Positions 23,701 to 35,700 of a DNA stretch of 64,000 nucleotides are shown here, one piece after another. Below the pieces are notes generated by a model. It was not told the origin of the DNA. It saw only the letters and a program-made list of their open reading frames with translations, and ran no database searches. This stretch comes from Cryptomeria japonica (lineage: Eukaryota; Streptophyta; Pinopsida; Cupressales; Cupressaceae). The DNA is taken from the NCBI RefSeq assembly GCF_030272615.1, contig NC_081406.1, positions 245,389,218 to 245,453,217 of the forward strand, written 5' to 3'. The position numbers and the translations under genes were made by a program. Each line of letters starts with the position of its first letter. Positions within the stretch are counted from its first letter, which is position 1.

Positions 23701-26700
23701 ACCATCTTGGGTCTTGTCCGATGTTCTTTGGCATGTGGTTGACTTTCCTGTTGAGCCGCATCACTTGGTTGTTATTTTTCGAAAAGATTTCTTAAATCTT
23801 AGGCCCGGCCTAATTACATGTTTCATTTTCCTACATTGGTGAGTGTAATCTTATGAGACCGACCCGGATATGTTCTGGTGGGTATAAATATGATGTTATG
23901 TAATCATTTGTAAGGGCAGAGGAAGTAGAACTGAGAATAAGGATTGAGATTCGCATATTGTGATCCAGTTGATTCTTAGAGTCCCAGTTGGATTGTATCT
24001 GGCTTGAAACTGCATGTAACCGGTTTATTACCGGATGTTCTTTGATAATAATATGATGGTTGTCAGATGATTGCCGAAAGTTCTAACGATTTATTATGAT
24101 CCGTTTATGTGAATTTGTTGTGTTTTCTTGTTGCTTTTGTTGTGTCTCTCTTGTTGCATAAGCCGGTTGACTCTTTTGAGGGTTTTTACCGGTTATGGCT
24201 GCATTAAGTGGTATTAGAGCTGGTTATGGACCAGCTGGTGGAAGAATCGTTTGCGAACATTGAGGCATTCCTTGAGATGGACAGATCACCGATTGGAGGC
24301 AGTCTGCGTGTGTGTTCAATAAATCGCCAAGGGGAGGCAATTGAAACCAGTAGTCAGATCGTCGAGTTGAGGCAGGTCACCGGAGTGGAAGAAGAGATGT
24401 CGTCAAGGAAAGCAAACCCCCGGAGGGTAGAGCAAATGATGGAAGACTTCAAGAATGAAGTGAGGAATGAAATCCGGAATGCTTTGGCCGGTTTGCGAAG
24501 AAACCCTGATTCTGAGGATGAATATGGGAAAGTTGGTGGAGAGCTTGAGGAAGCTGAAGGATCGGAAGATGACAGAGGGGAAAGATTCCTGAAAGCAGTG
24601 GCGCAAGCAGGTAAAGTGCATAAGTTGAGGTTTCTAACTTTTCCGGAACGCTGAACCCGGAAGATCTGATCGATTGGATCAGAGAGTTGGAGGACTACTT
24701 TGAGTTTGAGGATGTCAAGGACCTGCAAAGAGTCTAGTTGGCACAGACCAAATTGAAAGAGCATGTTGCCTTGTGGTGGAAAGAGTTCCACAAAGATAGA
24801 GTGGAGAATGGTGAATTGAAGATCACCCGGTGGAGACAGATGGTTGCAAGATTGAAGGCCAAGTTCATATCGAGAGACTATGAACTGGAGTTGTTCAAGA
24901 AGTTGCGGAACCTGAAACGGAGAAACATGACTGTGAAGTAATATACTGAGGAATTCTACAAGGTGGTAATCAAACCTGGACATAGAGAGATGGACAAAGA
25001 AAAGGTGGCGAGGTACATCAATGGGCTTGCTTTTAACATTCAAAATGAGATGAGTATGTTGAAGATTTCCACAGTTGAAGAAGCTTAGGAGAAGGTGAGA
25101 AGAAGACAACCAAATAAAGGAAAGGAGAAATTCAAGATGAGTGATAGTATGAAAAAACCGGTTGAAGAAGAGGAGTCAAAACCTAAGTGGAGTAAAGAAC
25201 CAAAACAGAAGACACCAAGGAAAGGTAGCAGTAGTACCAATAGAGAATTTCTTGGCAAATGCTTCAAGTGTGGAGAAACCGGACATAGATTCTATGAATG
25301 TAAGCAAGGAATGTTAAGAAGTTGTGTGGCAAGTGAGGAACCGGATGGCACCGAATCTGACTGTGCACTGGAGTAGGGAGAATTCCTCATGTTCAGAAGA
25401 AAGGATACCGGATCTACTCAGAGGAAGAGTCTTTTCCGGACTGTGTGCAAATCAGGTGGTAAGTGTTGCAAGGTCATTGTAGATAGTGGAAGTCCTGATA
25501 ATTTAATATTTGAGGAGATGGTTGTGAAGCTTGGATTGAAGAGGCTTAAGAATCCTTGTCCTTATGAGGTGAGTTGGTTACAAGATGATCAGAAGATAGA
25601 GATAAAGGAGCAGTGTTTTGTGAATTTCAATTTTGGGCCTTTCAGAGATGAAGTTTTATGTGATATTGTATCTATGAGTGTTTGTCATGTCTTGTTGGGA
25701 AAACCTTGGCAATATGATAGAGGAGCTATTTATGACTATAGAAGAAACCTAGTTACTATTAAAAAGGATGGGCAAAAGTTCACATTGATTTCTTTGAAGG
25801 AGAAAGAGAAGGAGGTGAAGAATCTGAGTCTTGAGAAAAGTTGCAATACTGAGAAATCAATGGCAAAGGTTATACCGGAAGGTTTGAAAGAACCAGTGGC
25901 AGAGATTATACCAGAAGGTTTGACAGAACCGGTTGCAGAGGTTATACCGAAGGTTTTGAAGAAAGATCTGATAGAACCAGTTGCAGAGATTATACCGGAG
26001 GGTGACATGAGTTGGCAGAAGGATTTGATAGATGAGTCTGATGGACAGATGACACCGGATGACAGAGAGCTGATGGTAACAAACCGGATAAAGTCTTGTG
26101 GCCAAACCAAATCAAAGTTGTGAAAACAGAGACAATGTGTAGATCTGAAACAAAGAAAGAGAAACAAAGAGAGTCAGAGGTTAGAGAAATCGGTTGAGGC
26201 ACAGGGAAAGATAAAGCAGAGATTGGCAAATAAAGAAGATATTTGGATCAGAAATGAGCATGGGATCTTCATTCTGAATCTTTTTAAATGTTCATGAGTT
26301 GCCTCTCGTGGAACATCTTTTTCTACCTGGGTTGTCTGATGCAGGAGCATCCCCGGTCAATGAGCAATCTTGCATCAACCAAAAGTATTTCCTTTCTTTT
26401 ATTCTTGTTTAGTTCTTTGTGCAGTAATCTGTGTTCATACCCATATGTACCGGTAGTTGCTTGTTCTTTGTGGCAGATCTTATTTTCAGTTTCCAGATGG
26501 TTTCATGTGCTTGATTCCAGATTTCCAGTTCATTTGGGTTCTTTTCCGGTCAGTTATCGCTTTCGGTTGACTATTTTTGGGTTCCGAGACAGTTCTTGTG
26601 CTTACCGGTTGGTTTTACTTCATTACCAGCGCGATTCTTAGCATGTGGATCCATCTTGGGTCTTGTCCGATGTTCTTTGGCATGCAGCCGACCTTCCTGT

Positions 26701-29700
26701 TGAACCGCATCACTTGGTTGTTATTTTTCAGAAAGATTTCTTAAATCTTAGGGCCGACCTAATTACACATTTCATTTTCCTGCATTTGTGAATGTAATCT
26801 TATGAGGCCAACCCGGATATGTTCCAGTGGGTATAAATATGATGTTATGTAATCATTTGTAAGGGCAGAGGAAGTAGAACTGAGAATAAGGATTGAGATT
26901 CGTATATTGTGATCCAGTTGATTCTTAGAGTCCCAGTTGGATTGTATCTAACTTGAAGCCTGCATGTAACCGGTTTATTACCGGATGTTCTTTGATAATA
27001 ATATGATGGTTGTCGGATGATTGCCGAAAGTTCTAAGGATTTATTATGATCTATTTATGTGAATTTGTTGTGTTTTCTTGCTGCTTTCATTGTGTCTCTT
27101 GCTGCATAAGTCGATTGACTCTTTTGAGGGTTTTTACCGAGTATGGCAGCATTAGAGGGTTAAAAACTCTGGATAACTCCTCCAAATATGACTTGATAAG
27201 TTTCATTGATCGCAGCCTATCAATGATCGGCCCTCCTCCTAGAGCCAATTTTGTTGATGTGTTCACTAGGCACATGCAAACTCAGAATAAAATACCAAAG
27301 TATCTTACCCTCTCTTGAACAAAATCTTTTGGATGTTGAAGATTTTCTTAAGGTTCATCCAAGAAAGACTCCAAGGTTCTGAATGTAGGATCTCTACGTG
27401 TGGATAAGCCTAGTTGGTCGTTGTAATTATTCTTTCATTGAAGTTATGGTGAAATTTGTTATTTCAACAAGCCTCATGGTTCTACTTCTCAATTTATTTT
27501 CATGTTAATTAGATTGAATGCAAGAAGTTGTTGAATGTATTCATGTGAAATCCGCTTAGTCCATACCACTAGCCTCTTATTGATTGTGAGTGTGCCTTGT
27601 GTGGTCAGCTGGAATAACATGAGCTTAATCTTGAATCATCCTACACTCATTGTTTATGCATTAACTTGAATGGTAATCAATGTTTGGCGGTATTGGTTCG
27701 AACATCTTTGAAATGTCCTTAGAAGATTGCACTGAGCTTGTGTCGAATTGTTCAAGTTGATGGTGAGACCTAGCTTGGTAGGATTCCACCTATTCATTTA
27801 TCTATCTTCTTACATTATAGGTCTTAGAATAGACTCTCTCAAACCCTTCCTCTTTTGCTCTTTTTTATCTTCCAATTGAATAGATAGGACCTAAGTTCTA
27901 GCAAATCAAGCATTCAAGCATTCGAATGTAAGTCCCCTTGTGATTCCAACAAAATCACATCAACCAACTAAGCTTATCCACACATAGAGATCCTACAATT
28001 GGAACCTTGGAGTCCTTCTTGGATGAACCTTAAGCTAATCTTCATCATCCGAGAGATTTTGTTCAAGAGAGGATAAGATACTTATGGTATTTTATTCTGT
28101 GTTCGCATGTGCGTAAAAAGCACATCAACAATTACCCTTTGATTGAACAAATGGTGACTGGAATGCCACCTCAGCTTGCCTTGTAGATTTAATCAATTTG
28201 CCTTGAACATTCTTCATGATGCTTGGAATTCTTCGTGATACTTTGCATTTCATCCTTATGTTAGGGAATTCTCCTTGAACTATTTCCTTCTTAACGTTCT
28301 TTGACTTTGAGATCCCTTGATGTAGTTCCTACTTCATAATGTGCTCATGTCTTGGATTTGTCTTTGCCTCATTTGTTCACCATCATGGTGAAGTTTTCTT
28401 CATGTTTGAGCTAGTCTTCATCCTTGCTTTTGGAAACCCTTGTCCCGAAATCCTCTTCCAGTCCTTCAAATGTCGATCTTCCCCATTCACATTTGTGATG
28501 TTGTCCTTGCAATATGTTCGTCATCTTGGAGTTGATCCTTCATCATTTGTTGCTTTGAAGTGTTGAGCCCTTGATATCCCTGCAAGCTACATCCTCTTTC
28601 ACCTCAAGCCTTGATCATCATGCTTCCCTTCCTTGTAGCAAACCTGCAAAACAAACAAATATTGAATCAAACACCTATGGGATAAACTTTGTTTCAACCT
28701 TAATGGAATTGATCCTTGTAGGGACTAATTTTGTCCTTGAAATTTATCACTGTCTTCATGATCATTTTCTCATGATGGGAATTTGAAGGTCATAGGGACT
28801 CCTTGCTCTTAGCAAATTTCACTTCATTTTGATGTCTTACCCTGGGAATGGAGACACGATCTCCATAGGGGCTCTTCACTCATGACGCATGCTCTTCCTT
28901 TGTAATTTTGCCCTCAAGCGAAAATCTGACCCTCATTCGGACTCATTGTCCTTGAAAATTTTGTGTTGATTTGATCACCATTTAAAGTCCAAACTTGCCC
29001 AATTTCATCAATTTATGCAGTGTAAATTCTATTTCCATCAGGACTTTTAACATTTTCCCAAGATTTGAAGGGTGGAAAATCCAAGTCCATCAAGACTTTG
29101 TGCATTTTTTACTTATTTTACCTCCTAGGAGTGAAAAAACAACTCCTGTAGGGACTGTTAACATTTTCCCACAAAATTTGCATCAGTTTGCAACATTTTC
29201 ATCATTTTTCGCTCGAATTTTAAGGCAAATTGAAACTCAACACTTAGAAAAATAAACTGACAAGCTAAAGCAACTTGACACCTAGGATTTTTTCCTTGCA
29301 ATTTTAACACCCTTTTGCATTTTGACATGACACCCTCTCAAAGGCAAGCACTAGGAAATTATTGCTAAACTAAGACAACCTAAGCAAAACATCTACCCTA
29401 AAGAGTGAAAAAGTAGGGGTCCCCATTTGTAATGGGGTGATGTGTGAAAAGGTCACAACACTAACCTTTATCAAACTCCTTCATTTGTTTGATCAAGTAT
29501 CACGATGATGCACTTCCCATTACCAAGTTAAGGGAAAATTGGTCATTGTCGTAGATTTGGAGGTGAAGTGGAAAAACTCAAGGATAGTCGTGCTTTTGAG
29601 AGGGTAAAGGAAGTATTCTCAAGATGGCCGGGGATTTGAGGGTGCAAGGGAATGACGCTTAGGACTGGTCGAGCTTTTGGAGTAGTGAGAGAAGATTGCA

Positions 29701-32700
29701 AAGAAAGTTTGTGGATTCTAGGTTGTGTTGGTGTCTATTTTATCATCTACCAAACATTAGAATAAGATACCCAAAGGTATTCTATCCTCTCCTGAAAAAT
29801 CACTGTTGATTCCAAGGTCTATATGTGCGAACAAGCGACTTTAGTGGGATAGCTACTTGGGTAGTGTATGCTGAAAATCTCAAGGGGGACTTAGGTTTAC
29901 AAATGTCTTTCAAGCTTCTGGACTTAGATTTATCAATTGCAGGCTCAGAATCTCAAGGGGGACTTACGTTTACAAATGTCTTTCAAGCTTCTGGACTTAG
30001 ATAGATTTATCAATTTCAGGGTCTTTCTCTTTTTGGATTTTCTGGGATTTAGACTTTAAAAAAAAGGGGGAAAAGGGGATAGGGTTTAAGAAAGCTGATC
30101 TAAACCTACGAACTCTGGAGATGGTATTAAATAGGTGTTCTCGGGAAACCGCACTTTGCTTCGCCACACTAAGGACAACTCCACAAAGTGGGTGCAATCT
30201 TCAATGGGTTGTGCTTATGATCGAAGTTTTGGCATACACAAGGGATAGGCTCAGACTAACTTTGCACAGTGAAATAGAAATCATCCATTCACCAAAAGTA
30301 TGAGCAGAGATACACCAATTATTGATACTTATCAAATCCTTCATTCAATTCTAACAACTTTGAAAGCAAATCTAAATTAACTTTTAACTAATGTGTTGAG
30401 GAAATTGAAACCATGCTAATCACTCAAATAACAGAGATTACAAAGCCTTAAGAGAAAGCACACATGCAATGTATTATTTGAAAAAAATGACCTTCACGCA
30501 ACAATATATCAAAAACCTCACACTGTCCAAATGAGAGGTAGCCTTATATAGTTTTTCAGAAAATAATGAACGTTCGAGATCAAACAGTAATCAAGGGCCC
30601 AGATTGAAAGATAAAACCCTAATTAGGGTTTCCCAAAACTAACTACCCCTCGACCAATGAGAAAATTACATTTGGGGACACTTGTCCTTCTTGCTAAATA
30701 TGAACCAACAATGAAAATAGAAGGTTGTTGCATTGTGAAGTGTGCCCTTCTAGAAGCTTTTGGATAATTCAAGTTAATTGAATCTGGACATGCTAACTTG
30801 GAACATTCTGATTGGCTGGAAGATGACGAGGTGCCACCTCACCGTGTTGAATGTCTTCCTTGAATTCTCCAATTTGTGTGAAGAAATTGTCTAAGTATGG
30901 AAATTTGATTTCTTCTTGTCACCATTTGATTTTGATTGGGAGCTTGTCTTTTAAATTTCTTCAGGAGATGAAATCCTTCAAGAAGTTGGAAATTTATTTA
31001 ACTTTTCCATATCTTCACCAAGTCTGAGAACTTTTCTTTCTTGATGCCTTGAGATTCTTGCAAGTGTCTTGAATTCAAAGAAGTATTCCTCTAGGCCTTC
31101 GTCATAATAGCTCTTCCCATACTTAGACAAATTTTGGCCATCTTTATGCTTAGACGAACCTTGCTCGTGGTCCTATCTTCAACTCTGAATTTGGCCTGGA
31201 ACTCCATTTGTGTTTTCTGTGACGATCCCGCCTTTAGCTGCCAATTTATGTTGCACGAGAGGAGGGTAAAAAGATCTAGATAACTCCTCACAAATATGAA
31301 TTGATATAATTGAAAGTTCCGCTGTTCAAACATTCATTACGTTCAGCCATCATCCAAAACCTGCAAAACCAGAAGAAAATAAATTAGAATCCTCATTTTG
31401 AGGACAAACTTTGAAGGTTCGATGACAAAGTGCTCTGATTCTCCACTTCCTCAAAACTTTTAGCTTTCAACAAGCTGCGAACACTTAGGAATTTTAGAAA
31501 CCCTCAAAAACTCATTCTGATTTAAAGGTTTGGGAGTGAAATTTGTCTTTGATTGCTCTGAGCAACTTAGTCCCAAAATTTGTGAATGTCAAAATCAGAT
31601 TTGGATACAAGGAAAATATGTGAAAATCAGAATAAGTCCTTGAAAACTCCATCCAAAATTTGAAAACCAGGTTGAAAACTCAATAAATCTTCCTTGAATA
31701 CCCCTGTCACCTTCAGAATCTAAAAATATGTGAATTTGCTCTTCAAGAATCTCCTTCAATCTGCGTGTAAACTCAGACCTGCACAAAAACTCCCAAAAAC
31801 TCTCTCCTTTTGTTATCCAAAACTCAAACTTCATGTGAGAAAATGAAAGAATGAATTGTATTTGTATTGAAGTTCAGAAATCTCTCTAAAATTTGTTTCT
31901 AATTCATCCTCACTCTTTCAAATCTGCAAGGAATGTTTCTAATTCAGTCTTTAGTTGACTTGTCACTACTGAAATCTTCATCTTGTCTTTCCAATGCAAC
32001 TTTCTAAATTGATTTTCAGTTCACAATTCAAACCAAATCTGCAATATTCTTCTTTGAAAAAACCTTCTAATTTGGTCTCAGTTCAAACTTTATCATCAAA
32101 TCTTGCTAACATCACTCAAGAAAATTCCTTTTTCTTCAAACTTAGCATGTATCCCTCTCCCTTGGGCGGACTTATCTTAAATTGTTGCACTTCAGTTTGT
32201 AGGGGAAGGGCGGACTTGAAAAAAATTAAGAACCTTTGCTTATTATCATTCTTGGGCAGATTTGGTGGAGAATGTGCACCACTTGATACACTTGGCCATA
32301 TTTTCCTTATCTCAAGGCGGACTTGGATTGATCTTTGCACTGCACTCATTGCCTTGGGCGGAGTTCAACTTACCTTGGAACTTTTCATCTACAGCATAGG
32401 GCGGACATTGCTCTCTTCATGACTATGGCGGACTTTACCTTGCATTGGACCTTTCTTCTTAATACCTCCAAGGCGGACTTTGTTAATTGCATGCACCTTA
32501 CTCATGGCGGACTTTACTAATCTTGAGCTCCATGCAGGCTAGGCGGACTTTTATGAAGATGATGCACCAGATAGGAAGGCGGACTTTGTTTGATGTATGC
32601 ACCTTGATTTGAAGGAGGGCGGACTTTACTTGACTTGAGAATCCTTCAACTTTGTTATTTCCCTTACTTCTTGGGCGGACTTTGAGATACTTAAGCACCA

Positions 32701-35700
32701 AATGATATCCTTTTGGGCGGAGTTTACTTTTTTCATGCACCATTACCCATCACCTTAGGCGGACTTCCATGAGTTTGTGCACCATACATCAAGGCGGACT
32801 TTGCTCATTTCATGCACCTCAAAACCTTTCCATCTAGGGCAGACTTTTGTGAGACTTATGCATCTTCACCTTGGACTTTTCTCTCCTCCATGGCGGACTT
32901 TTTCATGTTCATGCCACTTTGCTTGCCTTTTATCTTAACCTTTCATTGCAAGGCGGACTTTTGGAGTTTGGCACCTTTTCTTATCACCTTGGGCGGACTT
33001 TGGAGTTCACACACCACTTTGCTTGGGCGGACTTTCTCCTACATGTGCACTTTGGAGGGCGGACTTTTTGGAGTTCATGACCATTGCCTTTGTACTTTGG
33101 AGGGCGGACTTTTGGAGTTCACCTTCATGGGCGGACTTTGGAGTTCACCTTCATGACGGACTTTGGAGTTTCGCAACACCATTTACTTTGCTTGGAGGGC
33201 AGACTTTTTGAAGTTAATGACCTTGGGCGGACTTTGGAGAGTCTCCATCATGGCGGACTTTTCTCTTCTCCAAGTAGGAAGGCGGACTTTCTCGCCCTTT
33301 TGCACCATTGCATTTGCACCTTGTCTCACCTAAGGGTAGACTTTCTCACTTCTTCACACCTTAACTCTCCGTTCATGGCGGACTTTCTTGCCCTTATGCA
33401 CCTTGAGGGCAGACTTTGAATGACTTGTTCTCTTCTCAAGTGGGAGGGCGGACTTTCTCGTGACTACTTATCATTCACCATCTCCTTGGGCGGACTTTTG
33501 GAGACCATAAGACTTGCTTGGGCAGACTTTGAGTCTTAGGCACCACTTAGACCTCTCCTTGGGCGGACTTTGGATGACTTGTGCTCCAATGCTAGGGCGG
33601 ACTTTGGAAGTGGTCATCTTTACTTATCCTTTTGGGCGGACTTTTGAAGACTTCATCACTCATTGCAAGGGGGGACTTTGAGTTGGCTATGATCTTAGGA
33701 GGGCGGACTTTGGATGACTTGTGCACTTTGGAGGGCGGACTTTCTGAGAACATGACCATCTCCATCATCCATAGGGCGGAGTTTGTAGAGCTCCTGATAT
33801 ACATTCACCATCAAACATTGATTAGCCAGACTTAGAGAAATACTTGAAAAAACTTCAAAGTTTAATAACTTCATCAATTTTAGCTAGATTAATGTGATAT
33901 TTGAAATCCATACTCAGGTAACCCATTCGAAGTGTCATAACCCCTAAAATGTAGGAACTTAGCTTTTTGGGTCAAAACTTGAAAAAAAATTATCGCGATC
34001 GATGCAAGTCGATGGTACCAGTGTAAACCCTACGTCCCCACCCCGAAAAAGAAATAAGAAGACATCCCTAAAAAATAGGGAAAACTTTCTAAAAATAGCC
34101 ATATCGGGGATCGGGCTAAAAATGCCAAAAACGAAACTTCCTAAAAAATATGAAAAAGCAAAAAAAAGCAAACTTTCTAAGTCCGAATTCCTTCAAATCA
34201 ATTGTGTTTGTCCTTTGGCCTTTCTAGGCACTTTGACAGTGTCTATACTCTATTATCATTTGTCTTAAAAAAACTGACTTTCAATCCTTAAGACTCGAAC
34301 CGTTCAAAACTAACAAACTAAGCAAAACTGAAGCGGAAGGTCACGAGACTCTAACAAAAACCCTAGAAAGCAAAAAAAGGGGAGGGTCCCCATTTGCAAT
34401 GAAGCGATGTGTGAAAAAGGTCACAACAGGTTGCAAGGGAATGATGCAAGGATAGTTTCAACTCATGCATTCCTTGTTGCTGCTCAACTTCAACACTAAG
34501 GTTTCCTCCTCTCAATTCACTTCAAAGCGACCTTATCATCATTCATTAAGGCATTTAGACAGCATCACCTTCACTCACCATTGCCTTTAAAACTCTTCAA
34601 GCACTTTGACCTCCACAAGGCATGGATCCTTGCAATTCAAGGAGAAATGCACCCTTAGACCATGGATTGGAGGAAAAGGAAAAACTTCCACCTTCAGGTT
34701 GATCCCTTCATTGCATTCACCAAGTATAGGATGACTTGCTCATAAGATTGACTTGGTGTCTTCTTTCCTTTCAACATCACCTAGACCTTGATTGATCCAC
34801 ATCAAACACTTTTTCTCAATTGATTGCTCATTACTTCTTGATCATTCCTTGCCTCCATGCTCAAACCTAAGGATGTCCACTTTCCTGCTTGACTACTCAT
34901 CACACTTAAGACTCACACCTTGACCTGACCTAATAGTTGCACTACAAAGCCTCACTCAAAAACCATCTTGACTCTTACCTATCACTTGCTGACAACAAGG
35001 CATTGCATCCCCTCACAAGCAAAAGGTTAAAGACTAAAGAAACTACTGCGAAGCTAGACAACTAAGCTAAAACAACTATGCTAGAAAGCAAAAAGTGGGG
35101 GCCCCATTTGCAATGGGGTGATGTGTGAAAACGTCACAACAGTTCCTTGCATGTCAAAGCAAAGCTTAGTTGAATTTCACTAAAGATCATCCATTGTCCT
35201 TGCATTCCTAGGATTAGTTTAGCATTCCTCAACCCTTAATCCTTTTGCGCTTTTTTTTAGTCAATCATTAGTATAATCAAGTAAAGACCCTCATTCTATA
35301 TCATTTGAAAGGATAGATTAGACTCAGAGCATTCCTTGTGTTTGAAAGATCCATCTCCTAAGAAAAACTATGTAGGTCCCCTTGGATTATCGGCAATCAT
35401 ATGAACCATTGAGCTTATCCACACCTCAAGACCTAACATTTGGAACCTTGGAGTCACCTCAAGTGATCACTTAGTTCAGCATTTGAGAGGATTTTGTTCA
35501 AGAGAGGATAAGATACCTTGGTATTTTATTCTGTATATGAAGTGCATAAAAAACACATCAATAGTACCAAACAAAAACAAGATCATTGAGGTGTTCTTGG
35601 GTCATCCTGTTATTCTTCTTCATGTGAATGCTCTCAAATAGGCTCTGATTGCATTCACACTCAAAAGCACTATAGGGTTCAGATAAAATATGGATGGCTA

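Larger units (their letters stand above)
23392..27154 (+). mobile_element. Ty3/gypsy-type element with gag and protease only
   Basis: LTRs of 815 and 818 bp (TGATGCA...GCATTA) are flanked by perfect GAGGG duplications (23387-23391 and 27155-27159). The primer site TGGTATTAGAGC starts at 24209. LTRs differ by roughly 5-6% by eye. The 2.1-kb interior has retrotransposon Gag, a zinc knuckle and a gypsy-type protease but no RT, RNase H or integrase. It inserted into an older LTR-like repeat, next to the tRNA-Asn primer-site relic. Confidence 0.9.

Noticed and set aside
23392-24203. Ending the gypsy LTR at the canonical CA (24203 / 27151)
   Set aside because: With that boundary no target duplication appears; extending by TTA gives perfect GAGGG copies.
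24354-26229. Long minus-strand frames over the gypsy gag and protease
   Set aside because: Antisense shadows of the real Gag-protease frame.
32812-33419. Frames with repeated GGL, ADF and RTF peptides
   Set aside because: Each is an accident of the DNA word falling in different frames; no frame is kept through the array.
32163-33790. CRISPR-like array (short repeat, variable spacers)
   Set aside because: Repeats are only 10-11 bp, spacers are irregular and partly similar, there are no cas genes, and the setting is a plant nuclear intron.
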